DNA from: Teichococcus wenyumeiae
GTDB lineage: Bacteria > Pseudomonadota > Alphaproteobacteria > Acetobacterales > Acetobacteraceae
NCBI RefSeq assembly: GCF_003696345.1
Contig: NZ_RFLX01000001.1
Coordinates: 248,001 to 312,000, forward strand
Reading direction: 5' to 3'
Length of the DNA stretch: 64,000 nt
The position numbers and the translations under genes were made by a program. The notes below the pieces were generated by a model. That model made no database searches. It saw only the letters and a program-made list of their open reading frames with translations, and had not been told where the DNA came from. Shown piece by piece: positions 28,569 to 36,556 of the stretch (its first letter is position 1; each line of letters starts with the position of its first letter).

Positions 28569-29357
28569 ATGGACCAGACCCGTAGCTATGCCATCGTCAC
28601 CGGCGCCTCCACCGGCATCGGCTTCGAACTGGCGCGGCGTGCCGCCGAGGAAGGCTTCGACCTGCTGATCGTGGCCGATGAGCCGGAGATCGAGCAGGCC
28701 GCCACGCAGCTTCGCCAGTCCGGCGCGGCGGTGGAGGCGCTGCAGGCCGACCTCGCCACCACCGAGGGCGTGGACAAGCTGATCGCCGCCACGAAGGGGC
28801 GCCCGGTGGATGCCCTGCTGGCCAATGCCGGGCGCGGCCTCGGCCATGCCTTCCTGGAGCAGGACTGGAACGAGATCCGCCGCGTCATCGACACCAATGT
28901 CACCGGCACGGTCTATCTGGTGCACAAGGTGGGGCAGATGATGCGTGCGCGTGGCCAGGGACGCATCCTGATCACCGGCTCCATCGCCGGCTTCATGCCG
29001 GGCAGCTTCCAGAACGTCTATAACGGCACCAAGGCCTTCCTGAATTCCTTCTCGCTGGGGCTGCGGGAGGAGCTGAAGGATACCGGTGTCACCGTCACCT
29101 GCCTGATGCCCGGCGCCACCGAGACGCCCTTCTTCGAGCGCGCGCATATGATGGACACGCCGGTGGGCGAGGCAAAGAAGGACGACCCCGCCATGGTCGC
29201 CCGCGTCGGCTTCGACGCCATGATGAAGGGCGAGGGCGACGTGGTCAGCGGCCTCAAGAACAAGGTGATGACTGCGGTTGCCAATGTGCTGCCCGCCGGC
29301 GTGACGGCCAAGGTGCATCGCGGCATGTCGGAGCCCAAGGGCGGGCAGCAGCACTGA
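28569..29357 (+). CDS. Short-chain dehydrogenase/reductase
   Basis: The 262-residue SDR has the NAD(P)-binding TGASTGIGFELA at the N-terminus, the LLANAGRG strand and the catalytic Ser in ITGSIAGFMPG with Tyr/Lys in YNGTKAFL. The C-terminal tail (VVSGLKNKVMTAVANVLPAGV) resembles the DltE/YqjQ-like subgroup. The substrate is unknown. The ATG at 28569 follows AGGGAAGAG. It lies 59 bases after the dehydrogenase gene and 13 bases before the DUF2171 gene, so an operon is likely. Confidence 0.88.
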   Translation: MDQTRSYAIVTGASTGIGFELARRAAEEGFDLLIVADEPEIEQAATQLRQSGAAVEALQADLATTEGVDKLIAATKGRPVDALLANAGRGLGHAFLEQDWNEIRRVIDTNVTGTVYLVHKVGQMMRARGQGRILITGSIAGFMPGSFQNVYNGTKAFLNSFSLGLREELKDTGVTVTCLMPGATETPFFERAHMMDTPVGEAKKDDPAMVARVGFDAMMKGEGDVVSGLKNKVMTAVANVLPAGVTAKVHRGMSEPKGGQQH

Positions 29358-29370
29358 AGGAGCCGGGCGC

Positions 29371-29619
29371 ATGGTCGATACCACGCTGATCCGCGAGCAT
29401 ATGCCGGTGGTGGACTGCAACGGACAGCCCATCGGCACCGTGGACCATCTCGATGCCGGGCGGCTGAAGCTGACGCGGGACGAGCAGGGGCGGCACCATT
29501 ACCTGCCGCTCTCCGAGGTCTCGATGGTGGATGAGGAGAAGATCACCGCCCAGCTCACCCGGGACGAGGCGCTGCGGCTGATGCAGGGCGGCGCGCAGGG
29601 CGAGCATACCGAGTCCTGA
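29371..29619 (+). CDS. DUF2171 protein (PRC-barrel-like)
   Basis: This small protein of 82 residues matches the DUF2171 pattern: IREHMPVVDCNGQPIGTVDHL, then LKLTRDE and HHYLPLSEVSMVDEEKITAQL. Such proteins resemble PRC-barrel domains and often lie among stress genes; their function is not known. An AAGGAGCCGGGCGC ribosome site precedes the ATG at 29371. It follows the SDR gene by 13 bases. Confidence 0.82.
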   Translation: MVDTTLIREHMPVVDCNGQPIGTVDHLDAGRLKLTRDEQGRHHYLPLSEVSMVDEEKITAQLTRDEALRLMQGGAQGEHTES

Positions 29620-29647
29620 GCCGCCGCCAGCAAGGAAGGAAGACGAG

Positions 29648-30178
29648 ATGCAGACCACGAAGCTTGCCCTGGCCCTGGGCCTTGGCCTGACCCTGGCCGG
29701 CGGCGCCCAGGCCCAGCCTGGCTCGGGCACGGCGCCCAATACCGGCGCCACCCAGGCCCCGGCGCCGCAGCCCAACCGGCCGCAATCCGATTCCCGTGTC
29801 GGGCAGTCGCCGCAGCCGCAGGCGGCCAATCTGCGGGACTATGCCAACCTGCTGAAGGAGGCGCAGCAGCGGCTGGAAACGGCAGTGGAGCGCAGCGGCA
29901 ACGAGCCCGCCGCCAATGACCAGAAGGCGGTGACGCCGGCCTGGATGGATCTGAAGTCGGCGGCCCAGGCGGCCTATGACGCCGTGAACCGCGCGCCCCC
30001 GGCCATCCGCAACGACAACCTCTATGACCAGGGTTCGACGCAGATCCGCCAGAACCTCGGCGTCATCACCCAGTCCATGCAGCCGGAGAACGGGCGCGAG
30101 GCCGCCAAGCGGCTGCTGGACGACATGCGGAAATACACCGCCGAGGTGTCGCGCCGGGCGGAGGCCTCGCCCGGCTGA
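29648..30178 (+). CDS. Secreted protein of unknown function
   Basis: The 176-residue protein has a clear signal peptide (KLALALGLGLTLAGGAQAQ) with likely cleavage after AQA. A Gln/Pro/Ala-rich linker follows (about 25-58). The helical domain from about 60 (ANLRDYANLLKEAQQRLETA) contains few aromatic residues and no cysteine. I do not recognise the family. It has GGAAGGAAGACGAG before the ATG at 29648 and closes the run that begins at 27340. It probably acts in the periplasm. Confidence 0.7.
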   Translation: MQTTKLALALGLGLTLAGGAQAQPGSGTAPNTGATQAPAPQPNRPQSDSRVGQSPQPQAANLRDYANLLKEAQQRLETAVERSGNEPAANDQKAVTPAWMDLKSAAQAAYDAVNRAPPAIRNDNLYDQGSTQIRQNLGVITQSMQPENGREAAKRLLDDMRKYTAEVSRRAEASPG

Positions 30179-30190
30179 CGGCAGGGCGGC

Positions 30191-31153
30191 TCAGCCGCCC
30201 GCCACCCCCTGCGCGTTCACATGCACGGCGTAGAGCGAGCGTGATGCCGCCATGAACAGCCGGTTGCGGTGCCGGCCGCCAAAGGCGACGTTGGCGCAGC
30301 GCTCCGGCAGGTCGATATGCCCCAGCGGCGTGCCGCCGGCATCAAAGACGCGCGCGCCGTCCCGCCCTTCTCCGCCCATGCCCCAGCCGCACCAGAGATT
30401 GCCCTCGGTATCGACGCGGAAGCCGTCCGGGGTATGGCCGGGCTCGGCCTGGATCAGCACGCGGGGGTTGGAGAGGCGCGCGCCGTCCACGTCATAGGCC
30501 AGGATCTGCCGCGGCTCCGCCCGGCTGGCCACGATGTAGAGGATGCGCTCGTCCGGCGAGAAGGCGAGGCCATTGGGGCCGGGGATGCCATCCGCCACCT
30601 TCGCCAGCCGGCCGCTCTGGCCGTCGATGCGCCAGACGGCGGGCGCGATCTCGGATTCCGCCATCTCCCCTTCCGTATAGCTGCTGATGCCGAAGGGCGG
30701 GTCGGTGAACCAGATGCCGCCGTCGGAGGCCACCACCACGTCATTGGGCGAATTCAGCCGCTTGCCCTCGAAGCTGTCGGCCAGCACGGTGATGCGGCCG
30801 TCGTATTCGGTGCGCGTCACGCGCCGTGTCAGATGCTCGCAGGTGACGAGGCGGCCCTGGCGGTCGCGGGTATTGCCATTGGCGTTGTTGGACGGCTTGC
30901 GGAAGGTGGTGACCGCGCCGGTTTCCTCATCCCAGCGCAGGATGCGGTTATTGGGGATATCCGACCACAGCAGCGCCCGCTGGTCGCCGAACCAGACCGG
31001 CCCCTCGCCCCACATGCAGCCGCCGGCCAGCTTCTGCACCGGGCTGTTCATCACCTGGAAGCGGTGGAAGGCCGGCTCGAAGGCGCGGAAGCGGATGTCG
31101 GGGTAGGTCGGGCTGGGCTGCCAGGGCGTTTCGTTCGCGATCTCTTGGGCCAT
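30191..31153 (-). CDS. SMP-30/gluconolactonase-family protein
   Basis: The 320-residue protein is a six-bladed beta-propeller lactonase type. Landmarks are GGCMWGEGPVWFGDQRALLWSD near residues 40-61 (with the metal Glu in GEGPVW), LNSPNDVVVASDGGIWFTDP with the metal Asn, and GPNGLAFSPDERILY. The family hydrolyses sugar lactones or related esters using Ca or Zn; no signal peptide is seen. The start at 31153 has AGAGGAAACGCCG upstream, and the frame continues to 31192. It converges with the secreted-protein gene and is divergent from the small membrane protein gene at 31316. Confidence 0.87.
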   Translation of the reverse strand: MAQEIANETPWQPSPTYPDIRFRAFEPAFHRFQVMNSPVQKLAGGCMWGEGPVWFGDQRALLWSDIPNNRILRWDEETGAVTTFRKPSNNANGNTRDRQGRLVTCEHLTRRVTRTEYDGRITVLADSFEGKRLNSPNDVVVASDGGIWFTDPPFGISSYTEGEMAESEIAPAVWRIDGQSGRLAKVADGIPGPNGLAFSPDERILYIVASRAEPRQILAYDVDGARLSNPRVLIQAEPGHTPDGFRVDTEGNLWCGWGMGGEGRDGARVFDAGGTPLGHIDLPERCANVAFGGRHRNRLFMAASRSLYAVHVNAQGVAGG

Positions 31154-31315
31154 CGGCGTTTCCTCTGCGCGGAACCGACCGCAGCTTGGCATGGCTGTTG
31201 CTCACAGGCGAATGCTGCAACGCAAAAAGAACAAACCTCCGCGAGCACTGGGCTGCCTATATCCCTCTTCGCAGGTGCAGCATCGTGCCGCATTCACAAG
31301 AACAGGGGCAAACCC

Positions 31316-31435
31316 ATGTCTGAATTCCTTTTCCTCACTGTTGTCGCCGCCCTGGTTTCGGGCGGACTGTTCACCCGCTCCCTGCTGGAGCTGAACTGGC
31401 CGGGCGAGCTGCCTCGCATCGCCGGCGAGATGTAA
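31316..31435 (+). CDS. Small single-helix membrane protein
   Basis: This 39-residue ORF encodes a hydrophobic helix (FLFLTVVAALVSGGLFT) followed by a short polar tail SLLELNWPGELPRIAGEM. ACAGGGG lies 8 to 12 bases upstream of ATG 31316. It is not an overlap of another gene: the longer plus-strand frame that contains it is a shadow of the SMP-30 gene. The family is not recognised. It could be a small regulator or subunit of a membrane complex. It is reported because coding is supported by the ribosome site and the sharp hydrophobic pattern. Confidence 0.5.
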   Translation: MSEFLFLTVVAALVSGGLFTRSLLELNWPGELPRIAGEM

Positions 31436-31753
31436 GCTGCCTTTTCCGCCGCTCTCCTGAACTCCCAGGGCGGCGCCGGGCCATAGGGCCCTCATCACCT
31501 CCGCCACGGCCGGCCTTCCGGCGTGGCGCTGGCGGCGCATCCGGTGGCCACAGCATCGTGGCCTGCCCTGCGCTTGCTCCAAGACAATTCATGCTGGCTT
31601 TGGTGGGCGGCCGATCCGTGAGGCGCGCCCTGTTGCCGTGCCCGCGCGAAAGCTTTCGGGAAGCAGGCGTGCCCCAGCCTTCCGCAGGCCATCAGCGCCA
31701 GCGGAATCTCAGGCGCTTCCTCGCGAAACACAGATGGATTGTGGAGGTTGAGT
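31436..31753. other. Non-coding gap, lower GC
   Basis: No gene is supported here. The stretch is less GC-rich than its neighbours. The long frames that cross it, such as the one from 31558 to 32781, have proline/arginine-rich shadow composition. Confidence 0.5.
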
Positions 31754-31864
31754 ATGGCTGCGCATCATGTCCGCGAAGTGTGGGCTTCGCAGATGCGCAC
31801 GCCCGAGCGGCGCCCGGTCCAAGGGGGGGTGACCGGGCGCCTTCGGGGGGAATCATTCCTGTAA
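31754..31864 (+). CDS. Possible 36-residue ORF over a strong hairpin
   Basis: ATG 31754 is preceded by GTGGAGG with a six-base gap, a near-perfect ribosome site. The frame codes for a basic peptide (MAAHHVREVWASQMRTPERR, then a short Gly-rich end) and stops at 31862-31864. Inside it the arms GGCGCCCGGTC and GACCGGGCGCC (about 31810-31841) can form an 11-base hairpin. A second hairpin, CATTCCT-GTA-AGGAATG, spans its end. It may be a leader peptide or a regulated small RNA rather than a protein gene. Confidence 0.35.
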   Translation: MAAHHVREVWASQMRTPERRPVQGGVTGRLRGESFL

Positions 31865-31999
31865 GGAATGGTCGGGCGAGCCGGTCTGGGGAGAACCTTG
31901 CCGCCTTACGGCAGACAATACGGTATCCACAAGAATCAGGAAGCCCAGTTCCGCGCAACTCAAAAACGTTTGATCGGAATGCTTCTAGCGTAGTTGTGG
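31865..31999. other. Non-coding gap before the C26 peptidase-like gene end
   Basis: No gene or clear terminator is seen. The sequence is relatively AT-rich (for example CAATACGGTATCCACAAG and AAAAACGTTTGATCGG). Confidence 0.4.
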
Positions 32000-32812
32000 C
32001 TATTCCGCCGCAACAGCCGGAAGTTGCACCGCCTCCGCCGCGTTTTCTCGCCGCAGCGCCCTGTCGGCCGCCGCGGCACCGAAGACCTCGAAGAGGCGGC
32101 GGGAGAGTGCGTCGGTTTTCCAGTCGTATTCCGGGTGCCACTGCACCCCGAAAGCGAAGGCGTCGGTGCCCTGCACCCGGGCGGCTTCCACCGTGCCGTC
32201 CGGCGCCCAGGCTTCCGGCAGCAGCCGGGGAGCGGCGCGGCAGACACCCTGGTTATGCAGCGAATTCACCGGCACCGCCGCCGGGCTCCAGTCCAGCCCG
32301 GACCAGAAGCGCGCCAGCGTGCCATCCTCGGCCACGCGCACGGCATGCGCCTTGCCGGTGCGCACCTTGGGAAGCACCTGGTCCACCGGGGTGGAGTGGT
32401 CCATGCGGCCGGGCAGGTCCTGGATGCGCTGGTCCAGCGTGCCGCCCAGCGCCACGTTCAGTTCCTGAAAGCCGCGGCAGATGGCCAGCAGCGGCACGCC
32501 GGCCGCCAGGGCGGCGCGGATCAGCGGCAGGGTGGTGGCGTCGCGCTCCGCATCCTCGGGCGTGCCTTCCAGATGCGGCGGCCCCTGGTAGAGGAGTGGC
32601 TGCACATTGGAGCGGCTGCCCGTCAGCAGGATGCCATCCAGGCGCGGCAGCAGTTCCGCGACCACGGCCTCCCCGGCCGCGGGGATCAGGACGGGAACAC
32701 CGCCGATCGGCCCCAGCACGACCCGGATGTAATGGTCCGAGGCGGCGTGGTTGGGCATGGCATTCGCACCGAATGCCTTGACGCAGCAGGAGATACCAAT
32801 GAGCGGGCGCAT
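32000..32812 (-). CDS. Class-I glutamine-amidotransferase-like hydrolase (peptidase C26, PuuD type)
   Basis: The protein is about 270 residues. It shows the nucleophile elbow LLAICRGFQELNVALGG with the catalytic Cys, RPLIGISCCVKAFG at the N-terminus, LDGILLTGSRSNVQP, and the His-Glu end of the triad in GVQWHPEYDWKTD. PuuD-like members hydrolyse gamma-glutamyl-GABA in putrescine breakdown; other members cut gamma-glutamyl polyamines. No other putrescine genes are nearby. The start is ATG 32812; ATG 32836 is possible. Neither has a strong ribosome site. It reads divergently from the lower-GC gap around 31.5-32 kb. Confidence 0.85.
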   Translation of the reverse strand: MRPLIGISCCVKAFGANAMPNHAASDHYIRVVLGPIGGVPVLIPAAGEAVVAELLPRLDGILLTGSRSNVQPLLYQGPPHLEGTPEDAERDATTLPLIRAALAAGVPLLAICRGFQELNVALGGTLDQRIQDLPGRMDHSTPVDQVLPKVRTGKAHAVRVAEDGTLARFWSGLDWSPAAVPVNSLHNQGVCRAAPRLLPEAWAPDGTVEAARVQGTDAFAFGVQWHPEYDWKTDALSRRLFEVFGAAAADRALRRENAAEAVQLPAVAAE

Positions 32813-32906
32813 GATGGGATGGTCGCGTCCGTGCATGGCGCAATCAAGGCAAAAGCGCGAAAATTTGTGAAAGGCTGGGGTGAGGCAGCCGCAGCCCTGC
32901 CCCGAA

Positions 32907-33536
32907 TCAGCGCACCTGCGTCTCAAAGAAGCGCGGATCGTTGAAGGCGAAGACCAGCGGGTCGAAGCGGACGCCGGTCTGAATCTCGGTCAGCGTCACC
33001 CGCGTCTGCTGGCCCTGGGCATCGGTGACCACCCATTGGCGCAGCTCCATCGGGTCCTCGGCGAAGACCAGCACCAGGTTGCCCTCGGACGGCGCCTCGC
33101 GCCGCCGCATGCCGACGCGCAGCAGCCCGCCGACCCGCTCCAGTCCGATGATCTCGAGGTCGCCGGAGGTCAGGCTGATGCGCGGCCGCAGCAGGAAGCC
33201 CAGCGGCGTGGAGGAGACCGGCACGATGGAAGGCTGGTGCAGTTCCTTGTCGTAATGCAGGAACTGGCCGTTGGAGGCCACCAGCAGCAGCGGCTCCGGC
33301 GGGTCGTATTCGAAGCGCATGCGGCCGGGGCGCCAGATCATCGCCGTGCCCTCGGCGCTGCCGCCATGCTGCGAGATCTGCAGGAAGCGGGCCCGCAGCG
33401 TGGTCAGGCTGTTCAGATAGGCCTCTACCCTGCCCAGGATGGCGGCGCGGTTGCCGCCCGCCCCCTGGGCCAGCGCAGCAGCGGGAAGGAGCGGAAGCAG
33501 GGCGGAGGCGAGCAGCGTGCGTCGGAACATGATCAA
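32907..33536 (-). CDS. lolA: Outer-membrane lipoprotein carrier protein LolA
   Basis: The 209-residue protein has a signal peptide (FRRTLLASALLPLLPAAALAQ). Its mature beta-barrel-like core has YLNSLTTLRARFLQ, GTAMIWRPGRMRFEYDPPEP and VFAEDPMELRQWVVTDAQG, matching the LolA/LolA-like family. It shuttles lipoproteins across the periplasm from LolCDE to the outer membrane. The start can be ATG 33536 or ATG 33530. It lies downstream of the dipeptidase gene on the same strand with a 43-base gap. Confidence 0.88.
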   Translation of the reverse strand: MIMFRRTLLASALLPLLPAAALAQGAGGNRAAILGRVEAYLNSLTTLRARFLQISQHGGSAEGTAMIWRPGRMRFEYDPPEPLLLVASNGQFLHYDKELHQPSIVPVSSTPLGFLLRPRISLTSGDLEIIGLERVGGLLRVGMRRREAPSEGNLVLVFAEDPMELRQWVVTDAQGQQTRVTLTEIQTGVRFDPLVFAFNDPRFFETQVR

Positions 33537-33579
33537 CCAGTTGGCGTGCCGGAGAGGCGGCGAAAAGGGGTCGGCGGCT

Positions 33580-34128
33580 TCACATCGGCCCTTCGGGGAC
33601 CGCGCTGGCTGAAAGCGCCGGGAAGCGCCGGGGTTGCGGCAGCTGGTAATGCCACCATTCCAGCAGATAGGGCTCCCACCCCGCCGCCACCATCAGCCCC
33701 AGCAGCAGCGCCCGGTTGCGCTGGTCCGCCACCGGCACCGCCAGGCTGCCATGGGCGGAGGCCGCGTCCACCGCGTCGAAGCCGGTGCCCATCGGCAGCT
33801 CGGCGCCCGTGGCGGCATCGCAGAGCGTCAGGTCCACGGCCGCGCCGCGCGGGTGCACGCCGCCCAGCCGGGGGTCGGAAACGAAGCGCTTGTCCTCCAC
33901 CGCGTGCCAGAGCGCCCATTGCGCCTCCATCGGGCGGAAGGCGTCGAAGATCTTCAGGCGCAGGCCGAGCGCGGCGGCGCGGTCGCGGGCGGCCAGCAGG
34001 CGCGCCCGCGCCTCGGGCAGCAGCATGGCCACTGGGCGGCGGTAGATGGGGGCGCCTGTCAGATTGTCTGGCGTGGCGTAGCGGATATCGAGGAGGAGGC
34101 CATCGGCCTCGGTGAGCGGCTGCAGCAT
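33580..34128 (-). CDS. D-alanyl-D-alanine dipeptidase (VanX/DdpX family)
   Basis: The 182-residue zinc peptidase has FDAFRPMEAQWALW, the ligand motif GGVHPRGAAVDLTL (His and Asp) and the C-terminal EWWHYQ with catalytic Glu and His. It hydrolyses D-Ala-D-Ala, either in cell-wall recycling or, in VanX, in glycopeptide resistance. No vanH/vanA genes are nearby, so a recycling role is more likely (inference). The start is ATG 34128 (MLQPLTEADG); no strong ribosome site is seen. Its promoter region overlaps that of the divergent siderophore locus. Confidence 0.88.
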   Translation of the reverse strand: MLQPLTEADGLLLDIRYATPDNLTGAPIYRRPVAMLLPEARARLLAARDRAAALGLRLKIFDAFRPMEAQWALWHAVEDKRFVSDPRLGGVHPRGAAVDLTLCDAATGAELPMGTGFDAVDAASAHGSLAVPVADQRNRALLLGLMVAAGWEPYLLEWWHYQLPQPRRFPALSASAVPEGPM

Positions 34129-34156
34129 GGCCGTAGAATGGCACGGCGCGGCGGGA

Positions 34157-34214
34157 TTGACATCGGCCCCGCCCGGCCTAATGTCCCCGGAAGCTGAGAA
34201 TGCTTTGCAATTGC
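34157..34214 (+). promoter_or_regulatory. Promoter and Fur-box-like operator of the siderophore locus
   Basis: TTGACA at 34157-34162 is followed after 16 bases by TAATGT at 34179-34184, a near-consensus sigma-70-type pair. The start point would be near 34191. GAGAATGCTTTGCAATTGC at 34196-34214 overlaps this start and agrees with the classical 19-base Fur consensus at 11 positions. It contains the palindrome TGCAATTGCA. It sits upstream of yncE, whose E. coli homologue is Fur-repressed. Iron repression of the downstream locus is the inference. Confidence 0.6.
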
Positions 34215-34299
34215 ACGGCCTCCCGGGTGGCCGGCGCCCTCCCGCACCACAGGAGCGTGGCCGCCCGCCCCGGCGCAGCAGGACAGGATGGAGACCCGC

Positions 34300-35379
34300 A
34301 TGACCACTTCCCCGATCCGGCAGGGCCTGTCCCGCCGCCAGGCACTCGGCCTCTTCGCTGGCCTGCTGGCCGCCGCCAAGGCCAGCCCCGCGCTGGCGCA
34401 GGGCGCCGCCGGCACCCCCGCCGTGGTGCTGAGCGCCAAGGTCGGCAGCGGCCTTTATGAAATTGTGTTCAGCCGCACCACCGGGCTGGTGCATGTGGCC
34501 GCCGCCGGCACCCGCGGCAACAGCGAGAACGCCGGCATCCTGGCGCTGGACCCCAAGACCCTGGCGGTGCGCGGCACCATCGACCTGTCGGACGAGCCCG
34601 CCTTCGGCCTGGGGCTGAACGACCGCACCGGCATCCTCTACACCACCAATACCCGCTCCGGCTCCGTCTCGGCCATCGACCTCAAGAGCGGCAAGACCCT
34701 GGCCAAGCTGGCCAAGGGCGAGAAGGCGCATGTGCGCCAGGTGGTGGCGGATGAGGAAAAGAACCGCGCCTTCGTCTCCGTCCCCGGCTTCCGTGGCGAG
34801 GCCAGCGCCGTCTGGGTCATCGACGGCGCGAAGAACGAGATCGTGCAGGTCATCGAAGGCCTGAGCGAGGGCATCTCGGCCCTGACGCTGGATGCCGCCA
34901 ACAACCGCCTCTTCGGCGCCAGCCTGGCGACCAACGAGGTGGTGGAGATCGGCCTGGCCGATGGCAAGGTCGCGCGCCGCTTCCCCGCCGGGGGCGAAAG
35001 CTCGATCAACATCGCCTATCAGCCCCGGGGCAATCGCCTGTTCGTCACCAACCAGAAGTCCGGCACCCTGACGGTGCTGGATGCCGCCAGCGGCAGCCTG
35101 GTGAAGAGCATCGAGACCGGCGCCGGCGCGCTGGGCGTGACCCTGGCGCCGAATGGCACGGTCTATGTCACCAACCGGGGCGCCGGCACCGTCTCCCTGG
35201 TCGATGGCGCCAAGCTGGAGGTGATCGCCAGCCTCGCCACCGGCACCCACCCGAACACGGTGGCGATCGACCGCGAGACCGGCACCGCCTATGTCAGCAA
35301 CAAGGCCCGCATGGCTCCGCGCGGCCAGCCGCCGGTCGAGGACCCGAACGGCGACACCGTCAGCATCATCCGGGCCTGA
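34300..35379 (+). CDS. yncE: YncE-like periplasmic beta-propeller
   Basis: The 359-residue protein carries a twin-arginine signal (SRRQALGLFAGLLAAAKAS) ending near ALAQG, then seven repeats of the YncE/YVTN type such as GSVSAIDLKSGKTLAKLAKG, GTLTVLDAASGSLVKSIETG and GTVSLVDGAKLEVIASLATG. GGAGA six bases before ATG 34300 favours that start over ATG 34288. In E. coli yncE is iron-regulated and its product is secreted and DNA-binding in vitro; its role in iron uptake is not settled. It is the first gene behind the Fur-like promoter, 19 bases before entC. Confidence 0.85.
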   Translation: MTTSPIRQGLSRRQALGLFAGLLAAAKASPALAQGAAGTPAVVLSAKVGSGLYEIVFSRTTGLVHVAAAGTRGNSENAGILALDPKTLAVRGTIDLSDEPAFGLGLNDRTGILYTTNTRSGSVSAIDLKSGKTLAKLAKGEKAHVRQVVADEEKNRAFVSVPGFRGEASAVWVIDGAKNEIVQVIEGLSEGISALTLDAANNRLFGASLATNEVVEIGLADGKVARRFPAGGESSINIAYQPRGNRLFVTNQKSGTLTVLDAASGSLVKSIETGAGALGVTLAPNGTVYVTNRGAGTVSLVDGAKLEVIASLATGTHPNTVAIDRETGTAYVSNKARMAPRGQPPVEDPNGDTVSIIRA

Positions 35380-35398
35380 AGCCACAGGGGCAGCGCTT

Positions 35399-36556
35399 AT
35401 GGCCACCATGACCGAGCATCTTCCCGCCACCGCCGCGGTGGCGGAGGCCGCGCCCTTGCTGGCCTTTGTTTCCGCCGGCGGCGTGCTGCTCGGCCATGGG
35501 CAGGCGGCGGCGCTGCCGCGCGGCCCCGCCGCGACGCTGGGCGCGCGCGTGGGTGATTTCTTCCGCGCGGCGGGGCCGGAGGCGGTGCTGGCCGGCGCCC
35601 TGCCCTTCGCGCGGGAGGCGGCGGACTACCTGGTGCAGCCGCGCCGGATCTCCCGCGCCCTGCCCGCCGCGCCGGCCTGGGCGCCCGCGCGCTGGCGCCT
35701 GACGCATGAGCCGGACGCCGCCGGCTATGCCGCCACCGTGCAGCGCGCGCTGGACCTGATGGCCCGGCCGGGGGCGGAGCCGCTGACCAAGATCGTGCTT
35801 TCCCGCTCCCTGGTGGCGCGGGCGGAGCGCCCGATCGACCTCGGCGCCCTGCTGCCCCGGCTGGCCGCCGACCCGGCCGTGACCGCCTTCATCCTGCCGC
35901 TGCCCGATGCCGGCGGCGCCCCCCGCGTGCTGGCCGGCGCCACGCCCGAGCTGCTGCTGTCCAAGCAGGGCCGGCAGATCCGCTCCCACCCCCTGGCCGG
36001 CTCCGCCCGCCGGCAGGAAGATGCCACGGCGGATGCCAATGCCGCCGCCGCCCTCGCCCGCTCCGACAAGGACCGGCGGGAGCATGCCATCGTGGCCGAT
36101 TTCATCCTCGACACCCTGGCCCCCTTCTGCCGCCGCCTCTCGGCGCCGCATGGCACCACGCTCTTCAAGACACGCAGCATGTGGCACCTCGGCACCGCCA
36201 TCGAGGGCGAGCTGAAGGATGAGGGCATCTCCTCCGCCGAGCTGGCGGCGCTGCTGCACCCCACCCCCGCCGTCTGCGGCCTGCCGCGGGAGCGCGCGGC
36301 GCGGCTGATCGGCGAGATCGAGCCGCATGACCGGGGCTTCTATGCCGGGGCCGTGGGCTGGTGCGACGGCCGGGGCGACGGCGCCTGGCATGTCTCGATC
36401 CGTTGCGCGGAGATTGCGGGGGAGCAGGCGCGGCTTTATGCCGGTGCCGGCATCGTGCCCGGCTCCGACCCCTGGGCGGAAGCAGCCGAGACCGGTGCCA
36501 AATACGCGGCCCTGTTGGCCGCGCTCGGCATCGAGATGGAAGAGAAACGCCCGTGA
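35399..36556 (+). CDS. entC: Isochorismate synthase
   Basis: The 385-residue protein is the EntC/DhbC type of chorismate-binding enzyme. It shows [15 protein letters not shown], the [12 protein letters not shown] strand, [11 protein letters not shown], and the C-terminal [14 protein letters not shown] and [18 protein letters not shown], which hold the Mg/chorismate-binding acids. It converts chorismate to isochorismate, the first committed step of 2,3-dihydroxybenzoate synthesis. The ATG at 35399 follows AGGGGCAGC; the open frame to 35291 overlaps yncE and is not used. Its stop overlaps the GTG start of entE by four bases. Confidence 0.93.
   Translation: MATMTEHLPATAAVAEAAPLLAFVSAGGVLLGHGQAAALPRGPAATLGARVGDFFRAAGPEAVLAGALPFAREAADYLVQPRRISRALPAAPAWAPARWRLTHEPDAAGYAATVQRALDLMARPGAEPLTKIVLSRSLVARAERPIDLGALLPRLAADPAVTAFILPLPDAGGAPRVLAGATPELLLSKQGRQIRSHPLAGSARRQEDATADANAAAALARSDKDRREHAIVADFILDTLAPFCRRLSAPHGTTLFKTRSMWHLGTAIEGELKDEGISSAELAALLHPTPAVCGLPRERAARLIGEIEPHDRGFYAGAVGWCDGRGDGAWHVSIRCAEIAGEQARLYAGAGIVPGSDPWAEAAETGAKYAALLAALGIEMEEKRP

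Noticed and set aside
31558-32781. A 407-codon plus-strand frame across a gap and the C26 peptidase.
   Set aside because: Proline/arginine-rich shadow; the minus strand encodes a clear class-I amidotransferase-like enzyme.
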